DNA of 47,807 nt from Arcobacteraceae bacterium. GTDB taxonomy: Bacteria > Campylobacterota > Campylobacteria > Campylobacterales > Arcobacteraceae. Positions within the stretch are counted from its first letter, which is position 1; each line of letters starts with the position of its first letter. Both the position numbers and the translations under genes were made by a program. The stretch is from positions 1 through 47,807 of the forward strand of contig JALNYH010000015.1 of NCBI GenBank assembly GCA_023229945.1. Direction: 5' to 3'. The notes beneath the pieces are model-generated. The model saw nothing but the letters and a program-made list of their open reading frames with translations, was not told the origin of the DNA and did not search any database. This document shows, piece after piece, positions 6,993 to 16,010 of this stretch.

Positions 6993-9415
6993 TAGTGTAA
7001 AATTGCCTCTTTTAAAACATCATCTATTGTATCAACAGCAATGAGTTTTAGCTCTGATTTGACCTCTTCTGGAATATCATCCAAATCTCTATCAAAGTTC
7101 TTTCTAGGAATCAATACAGTTTTGATTTTGGCTTTATGTGCTGCTATTAGCTTTTCTTTAAGCCCACCAATAGGAAGAACCTTGCCACTAAGGGTAAGTT
7201 CTCCTGTCATTGCTATATCATTTTTGACTGCTTTGTCACTTAAGATAGATGCTATTGTAGTAGCCATCGTAATCCCAGCACTTGGACCATCTTTTGGTGT
7301 AGCACCTTCTGGGATATGTAGGTGAATATCATATCTTTGATATATCTCACTAATATCTGGTTTGAAGCCATCTTCTTTTTCTTTGTAGCTAAGAGGAATT
7401 TTTGAAGAGTCTATTTTGATTTTGTTATTGTCAATCAAAACTTTTACTACACTATGAGATATTTTAGCTGATTCTTTCATCACCTCTCCCATACTTCCAG
7501 TCAAAGAAAGAATCCCTTTGCCTTTGAGCTTGATAGCTTCAATTTTCAGTACATCTCCACCAACACTTGTCCAAGCAAGACCATTTGTAATACCAATTTG
7601 TGGTTTTTTATCACATATATCTATATCAAATATAGGTTGATCCAAAAACTCTTTTATATTTTTTGTATTGATAGTTACTTTTTTGAGTTCTTTATCTTCT
7701 AGAAGTTTTTTTGCTACTTTTCTAAATAGTTTTGAAAACACTCGTCTTAGATTTCTCACTCCTGCTTCTCTTGTATAAGAACCTATGATTAGCTCAATCG
7801 TAGATTGATTTAAACTAATTTCTGTTTTTTTAAGACCATGTTTTGTAAGTTCTTGAGGTATTAGATAATCTTTTGCGATATGGTATTTTTCACTTGGAGT
7901 ATAGCTTGAAACTGTGATGAATTCCATTCTATCTCTAAGTGGTGCTGGAATATTTCTTATATCATTTGCAGTTGATACAAAAATACATTGACTCAAATCT
8001 ATACTAAAGTTGAGATATAAGTCTCTAAATTCGTGATTTTGTTCAGGGTCTAGCACTTCAAGCATTACAGCAGTTGGATCACCTTTGTGGTTTGCTCCAA
8101 TTTTATCTATTTCATCTAGCACTATTACGGGATTCATTTTTTTTGCATTAATCAGACCTGTTACAAGACGACCTGGCATTGCACCCACATAAGTTCTTCT
8201 ATGCCCTCTAAGCTCATTGACATCTTCCAAGCCACCAAGAGCTATCCTTACTAGTGGGCGTTTTAGAGCTTCAGAAATAGAGTTTGCAAGAGATGTTTTA
8301 CCAACACCTGGAGGTCCTACAAAACAAAGCACTGTACCTTTTGCTTTGGAATCTTCTATTTTTCTAAGTTCAAGAAGTTCTTTTACTGCAAAAAACTCAA
8401 CTATCCTTTGTTTTGCCTCTTTTAGTGAGTAGTGATCTTTATTTAACTGTTTTTCAACAGCTTCAATAGAGATTTTTTCATCAGCATATTGACCAAAAGG
8501 TATTTCTAGTACTTGCTCTACATATGTTTGAAGAAGTGAAGCATCAGGAGAATCTGGATGGAGTCTAGAGATTTTTTCTATTTGTTTTTTTGTCTCTTTG
8601 TATGCTTGTTTTCCCATAAAAGGTTTGAGTTCTTTTAGTTTTGATTTATAGTTTTTGACATCTTTATCTTTGACATTTTCTGTACCTAGCTCTTTTTGGA
8701 GGGCTTTTATTTGCTCTTTTAGGAAGTACTCTTTATGGTTTTTTTCTATTTTAGAGTTTACTTTATTGTTTATCTCTTTTTGGATTTTTATATTTTCTAT
8801 TTCGATTTTGATATGTTCTATGATACTAAGAAGTCTTGATTCAATATTTGTTTGTTTGAAAAGTTCATAAGCATGGTCTTTGTTGAGCTTTAATACAGAA
8901 GATATGAGATCTACTATTCTTACAGGATCAGAATTTTCATCTACTGTTTTTACCAAATCCATTGGAAATTTTGTATTTAATTTTGCTAGTTTTTGGATAT
9001 GTTCTTTTAGTACATCAAGTAAAGCACTTACACTTTGTGTCACAAAAGGTTCTGGTAATATTTCTTCAACAAATGCACTAATTGTTTTATCTTGAATCAC
9101 AGATTTGGTAATTTTACCTTTTGTAAGTCCTTGAAAAAGTATTTTTACTTTTCCATCTGGCAAAGCTACTTTTCTCATAATAGTTCCAACCACACCAACA
9201 TCATAGAAATCTTCAGGTGTTCTTAGTCCCTCATGTGTAGGCTTTGTTACTGTTACCATCACAAGTTGATTTTGTTCTATAGATTTATTTACTGAATTTA
9301 TATTTATTTCATCTCCTATAAAAATAGGAGCTATCATAAATGGGTATAAAAATATATCATCTTCAACTATCAAAGGTAAAACAGCTGGAAATTTATCATA
9401 GTTTTCTAATTGCAT
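6992..9415 (-). CDS. lon: ATP-dependent protease Lon
   Basis: This is an 807-residue protein with the complete Lon layout. It has an N-terminal LON substrate-binding domain (FPAVLPLIVEDDIFLYPFMIAP), a coiled-coil region (about 200-260), a AAA+ ATPase with GPPGVGKT and VIVLDEIDK, and a C-terminal peptidase with the catalytic serine in PKDGPSAG and the lysine later in GGLKEKLIAAHKA. Lon degrades misfolded and regulatory proteins in the cytoplasm. It starts at ATG 9415 with AAAGGA upstream. bamD lies 17 nt upstream on the same strand, so bamD-lon-unknown-rhomboid may be one transcript. The lon stop overlaps the next ATG by one base. Confidence 0.98.
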   Translation of the reverse strand: MQLENYDKFPAVLPLIVEDDIFLYPFMIAPIFIGDEININSVNKSIEQNQLVMVTVTKPTHEGLRTPEDFYDVGVVGTIMRKVALPDGKVKILFQGLTKGKITKSVIQDKTISAFVEEILPEPFVTQSVSALLDVLKEHIQKLAKLNTKFPMDLVKTVDENSDPVRIVDLISSVLKLNKDHAYELFKQTNIESRLLSIIEHIKIEIENIKIQKEINNKVNSKIEKNHKEYFLKEQIKALQKELGTENVKDKDVKNYKSKLKELKPFMGKQAYKETKKQIEKISRLHPDSPDASLLQTYVEQVLEIPFGQYADEKISIEAVEKQLNKDHYSLKEAKQRIVEFFAVKELLELRKIEDSKAKGTVLCFVGPPGVGKTSLANSISEALKRPLVRIALGGLEDVNELRGHRRTYVGAMPGRLVTGLINAKKMNPVIVLDEIDKIGANHKGDPTAVMLEVLDPEQNHEFRDLYLNFSIDLSQCIFVSTANDIRNIPAPLRDRMEFITVSSYTPSEKYHIAKDYLIPQELTKHGLKKTEISLNQSTIELIIGSYTREAGVRNLRRVFSKLFRKVAKKLLEDKELKKVTINTKNIKEFLDQPIFDIDICDKKPQIGITNGLAWTSVGGDVLKIEAIKLKGKGILSLTGSMGEVMKESAKISHSVVKVLIDNNKIKIDSSKIPLSYKEKEDGFKPDISEIYQRYDIHLHIPEGATPKDGPSAGITMATTIASILSDKAVKNDIAMTGELTLSGKVLPIGGLKEKLIAAHKAKIKTVLIPRKNFDRDLDDIPEEVKSELKLIAVDTIDDVLKEAILH

Positions 9416-9432
9416 AATTTGTAATCCTTTTA

Positions 9433-10074
9433 TTATTCAAAAATTCTTTTGTACCATGGTGTTTGAGCAGGATTAACTAGTGACATATCTATATTGTGAG
9501 ATTGACTTTGTTCTTCATAATATGCTGCAGCCTCTGGTTTGTCAACTCTTTCATAAAGTTTAGCTATTTCATATTCAAAAGATGTTTTTGACATATAAAG
9601 TCTGCTTTGTATTGTTTTGATAGAGTGAATATATGGAGAATTTGGATAGTTCAGTACATAATCATCTATATTGTTCAATATATCATACAAAAGCTGTTGG
9701 TCTCTTAGGTGATTTTTGAAAGAGAGAAACTTCGCTCTAATTTTGAGAAAATCTATATAATCTATATTTGCACTATAAGCAAATCTCTTTGCATATTCAT
9801 CAAGGTAATAAATAGCTAGCTCATATTGACCATATTCAACATGACCATTTGCAAGGATAATCAATGTATTTTGAATAAGTGGAGAATTTCTATGCTCACT
9901 TTCTAATGAAATATAATTCTCATCAGCTTCATCAAGTTTTAAATCAGCTACATTGGATATTATTTCATTGTACCAATAACTTGCTGGTTTGTTGTATTCT
10001 TTGGAAGATTCTTTTGATGCACATGCACCGAAAATAAATATAGAGCATATTGATATGAGTATATATTTTTTCAA
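9433..10074 (-). CDS. bamD: Outer membrane assembly lipoprotein BamD (ComL/YfiO)
   Basis: BamD is the essential lipoprotein partner of BamA in beta-barrel insertion. The 213-aa protein has a short lipoprotein signal with lipobox FGAC (C18) and then TPR-like helical repeats: YYLDEYAKRF, NYPNSPYIHSIKT and a late YERVDKPEAAAYYEEQ. Length is slightly below the 230-245 common elsewhere. The start is TTG (10074) with AAAGGAT a few nt upstream; no better ATG is present. It heads the minus-strand cluster containing lon and is divergent from proC. Confidence 0.9.
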   Translation of the reverse strand: MKKYILISICSIFIFGACASKESSKEYNKPASYWYNEIISNVADLKLDEADENYISLESEHRNSPLIQNTLIILANGHVEYGQYELAIYYLDEYAKRFAYSANIDYIDFLKIRAKFLSFKNHLRDQQLLYDILNNIDDYVLNYPNSPYIHSIKTIQSRLYMSKTSFEYEIAKLYERVDKPEAAAYYEEQSQSHNIDMSLVNPAQTPWYKRIFE

Positions 10075-10148
10075 GTTAAATCCTTTTTTTAATTTCGCAT
10101 ATTTTAACCAATAGTAGCTGAAGATTAATACAAAAATGATTTTTTTTG

Positions 10149-10157
10149 TGTTATAAT
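10149..10157 (+). promoter_or_regulatory. Extended -10 promoter of proC
   Basis: TGTTATAAT lies 33 nt upstream of the proC ATG. It decides the start: an in-frame alternative codon at 10146 overlaps this promoter and would lie upstream of the transcript start. Confidence 0.65.
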
Positions 10158-10190
10158 CTACTCAAATATTATTTACAAGTGGATAAAAAG

Positions 10191-10955
10191 ATGAAATTAA
10201 CAATAATCGGAAATGGAAATATGGCACTAGCTTTGATAGCTGGACTTTATAAAAAGTATGAGTTAGAGGTAGTTGGAAGAGATATGAATAAGCTAAAAGC
10301 AATCTCGGATACTTATGAAAATATAACAATCACACAAATTACTCATGATTTTGATATCAATGGAAAAAACATTATACTTTGTGTGAAGCCTTATTCCTTA
10401 CAAGCTGTCAAAAAGAATTTAAGTGGTGTGGCTAATACTTTGTTTAGTATTTTAGCTGGTACAACTATTGCTACTTTAAAAGATGCTATTGCTTCACAAA
10501 GTTATATAAGAGTGATGCCTAATATTTCAGCAATTTACGGCTCATCTATGACTACGCTCACTGGTGATTTAAATGCAAAAGATTTATCAATTGATATTTT
10601 TGATAGCGTAGGAAATACCCTTTGGCTTGATAGTGAAAATGAGCTTGACATTGCTACGGCAATAGCTGGAAGTGGACCTGCTTATCTAGCCCTTATAGCT
10701 GAAGCTATGGCTGATGGCGGTGTGAAAGCTGGACTAAAAAGAGCTGATTCCAAAGCTATAGTAGCTGGACTTTTTGGTGGATTTGGTGATTTGATAAAGC
10801 ATATAGAGCCTTCAAATATCAAAGAACAAGTCATGTCGCCATCAGGAACTACTGCTTGTGGCGTAGCTTCTTTGGAAGAAGCAAATATCAGAAGTGCATT
10901 TATAAAAGCAGTCGAGTCAGCTTATCATAGAGCATTGGAACTTGGCAAAAAGTAG
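10191..10955 (+). CDS. proC: Pyrroline-5-carboxylate reductase
   Basis: ProC performs the last step of proline synthesis, NAD(P)H reduction of 1-pyrroline-5-carboxylate. The 254-aa protein starts with a Rossmann GxGxMA motif (IIGNGNMALAL), has CVKPYSLQ and RVMPNISA in the middle, and a C-terminal dimer domain with AGSGPAYLALIAEAMADGGVKAG, SPSGTTACGVASLE and AFIKAVESAYHRALELG. The start ATG 10191 follows a weak RBS and the promoter at 10149. Its 3' end overlaps the first pseudopilin-like gene by 14 nt. From memory, C. jejuni also has proC beside a competence (cts) gene. Confidence 0.95.
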   Translation: MKLTIIGNGNMALALIAGLYKKYELEVVGRDMNKLKAISDTYENITITQITHDFDINGKNIILCVKPYSLQAVKKNLSGVANTLFSILAGTTIATLKDAIASQSYIRVMPNISAIYGSSMTTLTGDLNAKDLSIDIFDSVGNTLWLDSENELDIATAIAGSGPAYLALIAEAMADGGVKAGLKRADSKAIVAGLFGGFGDLIKHIEPSNIKEQVMSPSGTTACGVASLEEANIRSAFIKAVESAYHRALELGKK

Positions 10956-11211
10956 CTTTTCACTCCTAGAAACACTTCTTAGTGTGATAATCCTTTCTGT
11001 ACTTAGTATTGGTGTATCAAGAATTTTATCAAACGACACCAATACCGCTATCAACTACAAAAATATAGACACAGCATACAATTCATTTTATACCCAGAAT
11101 TATCCTCACACAATAGAAACCACAACCATAGATTCAACACAAGGATTGATTCAAGTAACCAAAAAAACCTACGAAAAAGATGGAATTTTACTATATAAGT
11201 ATGAGCTATGA
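10942..11211 (+). CDS. Small pseudopilin-like protein 1
   Basis: This is an 89-residue protein with a type IV pilin-like N-terminus: a short polar leader, then FSLLETLLSVIILSVLSIG with a glutamate at position 5 of the mature form if cleavage falls before the phenylalanine. The residue before the cleavage site would be serine rather than the usual glycine. Start TTG 10942 lies inside the end of proC, so translation is probably coupled. The stop overlaps the next ATG as ATGA. Likely a minor pseudopilin of a type II secretion-like DNA uptake or secretion machine; no ATPase or secretin is adjacent. Confidence 0.7.
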   Translation: MAKSSFSLLETLLSVIILSVLSIGVSRILSNDTNTAINYKNIDTAYNSFYTQNYPHTIETTTIDSTQGLIQVTKKTYEKDGILLYKYEL

Positions 11212-11555
11212 AAAAAGGTATTTTGCTTTTGGAGATGATTTTATCTATTGCTATTTTGTCATTTGTGGGAATTTATTTCAACCTTCATATATCAAATCTC
11301 TACACTCAAAACAAAAACCAACACGAGATTAATATATCTTTGATTACACTTGAGAGTACGAGAATATTTATAGATAAAAAGCTTCAAAATGGATATAGTA
11401 TCAATAGCTTCACACTCAATGGAAATACATTGTATTTTGAAGGAAATGTTTTGCTTTTGAATGTAGATTATTTCAATATCTCATCTCAAAACAGCAAACA
11501 CAAAATAGATATATCTATAAACCAAAATAAAGTAGTAGAACAATGGCTACTATGA
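11208..11555 (+). CDS. Small pseudopilin-like protein 2
   Basis: This is a 115-residue protein starting with a textbook short prepilin leader MKKG followed by ILLLEMILSIAILSFVGIYF, with glutamate at mature position 5. The remainder is a small, probably periplasmic beta-rich domain with a central FEGNVLLLNVDYFNI. The start overlaps the upstream stop (ATGA) and the stop overlaps the next ATG (ATGA), which fixes the start and shows a tightly coupled operon. Role as in the neighbouring genes: a minor pseudopilin, probably of a competence-type system. The specific member cannot be named. Confidence 0.75.
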   Translation: MKKGILLLEMILSIAILSFVGIYFNLHISNLYTQNKNQHEINISLITLESTRIFIDKKLQNGYSINSFTLNGNTLYFEGNVLLLNVDYFNISSQNSKHKIDISINQNKVVEQWLL

Positions 11556-11890
11556 AAAAAAGTTTTGGTTTATTACTAGCTATTGGAGCGATATTTGTTT
11601 TTTCATTCTTAGGTATTTATATCCTCCAAAACAAAGCCCTAAGCTCTGAGCTAAACACAAACAAATACCATTATCTACAATCTTCACTTCATTTAGAGTT
11701 TGCAAAAGAGTATATAAAATCTCTAACTTTTGATGAAATAGATTTTGCAACTCTTGATTTGAGTGATGATAAATATGACATAGTGATGGATATAAAATCA
11801 GAAGAAACCCAAAAAACAACCCATATTTTCGTATCACCAAAAGATGGTACGAATGTAAGGGTTTATGATAAGGTTGTGGTTGTTAGGTGA
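11552..11890 (+). CDS. Small pseudopilin-like membrane protein 3
   Basis: This is a 112-residue protein with an N-terminal MKKSFGLLLAIGAIFVFSFLG hydrophobic helix and a small C-terminal domain rich in beta strands. The leader is pilin-like, but the glutamate at mature position 5 is missing, so it may be a GspK- or PulJ-like minor component or only a membrane-anchored partner. I choose ATG 11552, which overlaps the upstream stop as ATGA, rather than the in-frame ATG 11543 inside the previous gene. It is the last gene of the proC cluster and is convergent with rdgB, whose stop begins at the next base. Confidence 0.68.
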   Translation: MKKSFGLLLAIGAIFVFSFLGIYILQNKALSSELNTNKYHYLQSSLHLEFAKEYIKSLTFDEIDFATLDLSDDKYDIVMDIKSEETQKTTHIFVSPKDGTNVRVYDKVVVVR

Positions 11891-12493
11891 TTATATGACC
11901 ACTTCAATCAACCCTTGCATTAGCCCAAGAGCTTTGCCCCTATGGGAAATCTTTTTCTTTTCATCAAGTTCTAGTTCAGCTGTCCTTATACTCATACCAA
12001 GTGGCTCAAAAAGTGGGTCGTATCCAAATCCTTTATCACCTTTTGAGTCTGTATAAACTGTGCCGTACAAAAACCCATGAGTCGTATAAATCTCACCTTT
12101 ATATATAGCACAAATACAAGCTACATAGTGAGCAAGAGAGCTATTTAGTCCTTTGGTTTTTAGCTCATTTATCACTTTTTGGTTGTTTTGCTCATCTGTT
12201 GCGTTTGTCCCAGCAAATCTTGCACTGTAGATATTGGGTCTTCCTTCAAGAGCATTTATACATATACCACTATCATCGCTTATTACTATAAAATCATCTT
12301 TTATTAGCTCTTTTTCTATTATTTCATCATATACATATTTCGCCTTTATTATAGCGTTTTCTTTGAATGTAGTGCCAGTTTCAGGTATATCTACATCACC
12401 CAATATTTCACTAAATGGAACTACATTACAATCGAACATATGTCCAATTTCTTTTATTTTTCCCTTATTATTTGAAGCTAATATTATTATCAA
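11891..12493 (-). CDS. rdgB: dITP/XTP pyrophosphatase (RdgB/HAM1 family)
   Basis: RdgB removes dITP, XTP and other non-canonical purine nucleotides from the pool. The signature is complete: ASNNKGKIKEI at the start, VISDDSGICINALEGRPNIYSARFAG in the middle, GDKGFGYDPLF and the final SHRGKAL. Length is 200 aa, normal. Translation starts at TTG 12493, eight nt after AAGGAAA. It is divergent from the MFS exporter over 57 nt; the same rdgB/MFS pairing is what I remember from C. jejuni (Cj1374c/Cj1375). Confidence 0.93.
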   Translation of the reverse strand: MIIILASNNKGKIKEIGHMFDCNVVPFSEILGDVDIPETGTTFKENAIIKAKYVYDEIIEKELIKDDFIVISDDSGICINALEGRPNIYSARFAGTNATDEQNNQKVINELKTKGLNSSLAHYVACICAIYKGEIYTTHGFLYGTVYTDSKGDKGFGYDPLFEPLGMSIRTAELELDEKKKISHRGKALGLMQGLIEVVI

Positions 12494-12515
12494 ACCGATT
12501 TCCTTAAAATTTTTA

Positions 12516-12524
12516 TGCTAAAAT
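12516..12524 (+). promoter_or_regulatory. Extended -10 promoter of the MFS gene
   Basis: TGCTAAAAT lies 26 nt upstream of the chosen start at 12551. An in-frame ATG at 12515 overlaps this box and is therefore not the start. Confidence 0.6.
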
Positions 12525-12550
12525 ACGATTTTAACATAAGGAATATTAAA

Positions 12551-13870
12551 ATGATGAAAAATGTTTTGCCTCTTAGTTCTATAATATCTCTTCGATTTTT
12601 TGGACTTTTTTTAGTTTTACCTCTAATTTCACTTTATGCCACAACTTTAGATAATTCAACTCCATTTTTGATAGGTGTTGTTGTTGGTGGATATGCTTTG
12701 ACTCAGATGTTTTTTCAAGTCCCTTTTGGTGTGATGAGTGATAAGTTTGGACGAAAACCTACTATTATATTTGGTATAGTTTTGTTTGGAATAGGGTCAC
12801 TTATATGTGCTGTTAGTTCTGATATCTATATGCTTATTCTTGGAAGACTACTTCAAGGAGCAGGGGCTATTGGAGCTGTTGTAACTGCTATGATAAGTGA
12901 TTTGGTCAAAGAAGAAGTTCGCTCAAAAGCTATGGCAGTAATGGGTGGAACTATTGCTATATCATTTGCATTAGCTATGTTTTTTGGACCATTTTTGGGT
13001 GGGCTTTATGGTATGCAGATTTTATTTTGGATTACATTTGCAATTGCTATAATCTCAATCATAATCTTGGTGACAATAGTCCCAAATCCTCCAAAGATTA
13101 CCCACGCATATGAAGAAAAAACTAATTACAATCTAATACTAAAAGATTCAAATTTGGTCAAAATGAACATAACAAACTTCTTGCAAAAAGGTTTGATGAC
13201 ATTTGCTTTTGTTCTTATCCCTGTGGTGATGACAAAAACTTTTGGTTTTGAGGTAAGTGACCTTTACAAAGTTTATCTTCCTGCTTTAATCTTAGGCGTT
13301 ATAGCTATGGGTCCTAGTGCGGTAATTGCAGAGAAAAAAGGTAAATATAAGGAAATGATAATCTTAGGTATTGTTTTATTTGGGCTTTCATTTGCGATTA
13401 TGGGATTTAGTGATAGTTCGGTTGTATTTATCATAGGTATTACAATCTTTTTTGTAGGGTTTAATATACACGAGCCAATCATGCAATCACTCACAACAAA
13501 ATTTGCAAAAGTAAACCAAAAGGGAGCAGTTCTTGGGGTATTTAATTCATTTGGATATTTGGGTACTTTTTTTGGTGGATTAGCTGGTGGGTATGTGATA
13601 ATGCTTGATGATTTGGCTATGGTTGGTATTATTGTGATTGCGATTTCACTTTTATGGGCTGTACTTATTTCTTTTATGCCAAATCCTTCAAGATTGCAAA
13701 ATCTATATATTGGTTTGGAAAAAGTATTGACACAAAACCTCAATCTTTTAAATGATATAAGTGGTATTAGTGAATGGTATATAAATGATAGTGAAAAATG
13801 TGTGGTCATAAAATACAATAATACAATAATATCTGAAAGTGAAATAGTACAAAAAATATCAATTATGTAA
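12551..13870 (+). CDS. MFS multidrug-type efflux transporter
   Basis: This is a major facilitator protein of 439 aa with about 12 membrane helices. Motif A is present between helices 2 and 3 (GVMSDKFGRKPTI), LGRLLQGAGAIGAV marks helix 4, and FFGPFLGG resembles the antiporter motif C. The start ATG 12551 follows AAGGA at 8 nt. After the last helix there is a soluble tail of about 55 residues (from about 385) ending in a small alpha/beta segment with ISGISEWYINDSEKCVVIKY, longer than in typical drug exporters. The neighbourhood matches that of C. jejuni CmeG (Cj1375), as I remember it, so it is a likely orthologue. The substrate is not visible. Confidence 0.88.
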   Translation: MMKNVLPLSSIISLRFFGLFLVLPLISLYATTLDNSTPFLIGVVVGGYALTQMFFQVPFGVMSDKFGRKPTIIFGIVLFGIGSLICAVSSDIYMLILGRLLQGAGAIGAVVTAMISDLVKEEVRSKAMAVMGGTIAISFALAMFFGPFLGGLYGMQILFWITFAIAIISIIILVTIVPNPPKITHAYEEKTNYNLILKDSNLVKMNITNFLQKGLMTFAFVLIPVVMTKTFGFEVSDLYKVYLPALILGVIAMGPSAVIAEKKGKYKEMIILGIVLFGLSFAIMGFSDSSVVFIIGITIFFVGFNIHEPIMQSLTTKFAKVNQKGAVLGVFNSFGYLGTFFGGLAGGYVIMLDDLAMVGIIVIAISLLWAVLISFMPNPSRLQNLYIGLEKVLTQNLNLLNDISGISEWYINDSEKCVVIKYNNTIISESEIVQKISIM

Positions 13871-13980
13871 CCAATAGTAACAAATATGTAATTCAATAAT
13901 ATCAAAAAGTAATTTTGCTATATTTATGCTATTGTTTGTTTTTATAATTTATAATAAATATTAAATCTTAAGGAGTTTGA

Positions 13981-15936
13981 ATGTCTAATCTGTTTTATCC
14001 TAATAAGGGCAAATTTAAAGCACCACTTATTAAAAATATGTGTGAATATCATGATTTAGTAGATGATTTCAAAAAAGACTATGAAGGTACTTGGGCGAAA
14101 TTTGCTGATCAAAAGATTGATTGGTTTAAAAAATACGATACTATATTGGATGAAAGTAATGCACCGTTTTACAAATGGTTTGTTGGTGGTAAAATGAATG
14201 TTGCTTATCAATGTGTAGATAGACATTTAAAAACAAAGAAAAATAAAGCTGCTATTATATTTGAAGGTGATAATGGCGACCAAAGAATTATTACATATAG
14301 AGAATTAGCTTATGAAGTAAGTAAAACTGCAAATATGTTGAAAAACAAATTTGATATCCAAAAAGGTGATAGAGTAGTATTATATATGCCTATGATTCCT
14401 GAAGCTGCTATTTGTATGCTTGCATGTGCAAAAATAGGTGCAATTCACTCTGTAGTTTTTGGTGGATTTAGTGCTGAAGCTTTAAAAGACAGAATCATAG
14501 ATGCTGAAGCAAAACTAGTAATCACATCTGATGGAGCATTTAGAAAAGGCAAACCTTATATGCTAAAATCAGTAGTTGATGAAGCGTTAGCAACTGGATG
14601 TGAGTGTGTCAAAAAAGTTTGTATAGTTGAGAGAAATGGTGAGACTATTGACTGGGTTTCTGGAAGAGATTATAGCTACAACGAACTTGTAAAAACTGAA
14701 TCATCTTTTTGTGAATCTGAAGTTATGGATGCAGAAGACCCACTTTTCTTGCTTTATACAAGTGGAAGTACAGGTAAACCAAAAGGTGTACAACACTCAA
14801 GTGCTGGATATATCCTTTGGGCTCAAATGACTATGGAATGGGTATTTGACTTACAAGACAATGATACTTATTGGTGTACAGCAGATGTTGGCTGGATTAC
14901 AGGTCATACATATATAGTATATGGTCCTCTTGCAGCTGGAGCAACTACTGTTATGTTTGAGGGTGTTCCTACTTTCCCTGATGCTGGAAGATGTTGGAAA
15001 ATGGTTGAAGAGTATAAAATCAATCAATTCTATACAGCACCAACAGCTATAAGACTACTACACAAAACTGGTGAGCATGAACCTGCTAAATATGATTTAA
15101 GTAGCCTAAGAGTTCTTGGAACTGTTGGTGAGCCAATAGATCCAGCTGCTTGGAATTGGTATTACAATGCAATAGGTGGTGGAAAATGTTCTATCGTGGA
15201 TACTTACTGGCAAACTGAAACAGGTGGACATATGATTTCTCCACTTCCAGCTGCAACACCTATTAAGCCTTCTTGTGCAACATTTGCATTACCTGGAATT
15301 ATTGCTGAAGTAATAGATGAAGAAGGTAATCCTACACCAATAGGTGAAAAAGGATTTATGTGTATTACTAAACCTTGGCCTTCAATGATTAGAAATATCT
15401 GGGGTGATGGTGAGAGATTTGTAAAATCATATTTTGGTGATTGTAAAAAAGATGGTAAACCAGTATATTTTACAGGTGACGGTGCTATGATAGATGAAGC
15501 TGGATATATCACAATTACAGGTAGAACTGATGATGTTATCAATGTTTCGGGACACAGAATGGGAACTGCTGAAGTTGAATCAGCTGTCAAAAAACATCCA
15601 AATGTAGCTGCAGTTGCAGTTGTAGGAAAACCTCATGCTATCAAAGGTGAAGGAATTTTTGCTTATGTTGTACTAAAAGGTGAAGATAGTGTAACTGAAG
15701 AGATGCAAATGGTTCAAGAAATCAATTCAATAATCAAAAAAGAAATAGGAGCTATTGCTCTTTGTGATGATGTTGTGTTTGTTCCTGATCTTCCAAAAAC
15801 TAGAAGTGGTAAGATAATGAGAAGAATCCTAAGAGCTATAGCTAAAGGTGAGCCAATAACTCAAGATACTTCAACTCTAGAAGACCCATCAATTGTTGGA
15901 AAAATAGAGTCTATTGTAAATAGTTGTGCATTATAA
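13981..15936 (+). CDS. acs: Acetyl-CoA synthetase (AMP-forming)
   Basis: Acs activates acetate to acetyl-CoA through acetyl-AMP. The 651-aa protein has the expected N-terminal FYKWFVGGKMNVAYQCVDRH, the P-loop YTSGSTGKPKG, the acetate/CoA region DVGWITGHTYIVYGPL, YWQTETGG, and the C-terminal TRSGKIMRR with the lysine that is the usual acetylation control site. A strong RBS (AAGGAG) lies 5-6 nt upstream of ATG 13981. It is monocistronic, with a 110-nt upstream gap holding TATAAT boxes (for example 13943-13948) and a clear terminator downstream. It implies growth on, or scavenging of, acetate. Confidence 0.98.
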   Translation: MSNLFYPNKGKFKAPLIKNMCEYHDLVDDFKKDYEGTWAKFADQKIDWFKKYDTILDESNAPFYKWFVGGKMNVAYQCVDRHLKTKKNKAAIIFEGDNGDQRIITYRELAYEVSKTANMLKNKFDIQKGDRVVLYMPMIPEAAICMLACAKIGAIHSVVFGGFSAEALKDRIIDAEAKLVITSDGAFRKGKPYMLKSVVDEALATGCECVKKVCIVERNGETIDWVSGRDYSYNELVKTESSFCESEVMDAEDPLFLLYTSGSTGKPKGVQHSSAGYILWAQMTMEWVFDLQDNDTYWCTADVGWITGHTYIVYGPLAAGATTVMFEGVPTFPDAGRCWKMVEEYKINQFYTAPTAIRLLHKTGEHEPAKYDLSSLRVLGTVGEPIDPAAWNWYYNAIGGGKCSIVDTYWQTETGGHMISPLPAATPIKPSCATFALPGIIAEVIDEEGNPTPIGEKGFMCITKPWPSMIRNIWGDGERFVKSYFGDCKKDGKPVYFTGDGAMIDEAGYITITGRTDDVINVSGHRMGTAEVESAVKKHPNVAAVAVVGKPHAIKGEGIFAYVVLKGEDSVTEEMQMVQEINSIIKKEIGAIALCDDVVFVPDLPKTRSGKIMRRILRAIAKGEPITQDTSTLEDPSIVGKIESIVNSCAL

Positions 15937-15963
15937 TAAAAACCGACTTCGTGTCGGTTTTTG
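15936..15963. terminator. Bidirectional rho-independent terminator
   Basis: AAAAACCGAC and GTCGGTTTTT form a strong stem around a short TTCGT loop, with an A-run on one side and a T-run on the other. It can stop acs on the plus strand and the minus-strand PAS/GGDEF/Che operon that converges on it. Confidence 0.85.
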
Positions 15964-16010
15964 ACTTTTCCACTTTTTCTTAAGCCTATTTAAAACTCTA
16001 AATTCAAGTC

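Noticed and set aside
13273..13905. 210-codon minus-strand frame inside the MFS gene
   Set aside because: It is antisense to the membrane helices of a clear MFS gene; the codon pattern and family match support the plus strand.
15204..15590. 128-codon minus-strand frame inside acs
   Set aside because: It is antisense to conserved acs motifs, with no start signal.
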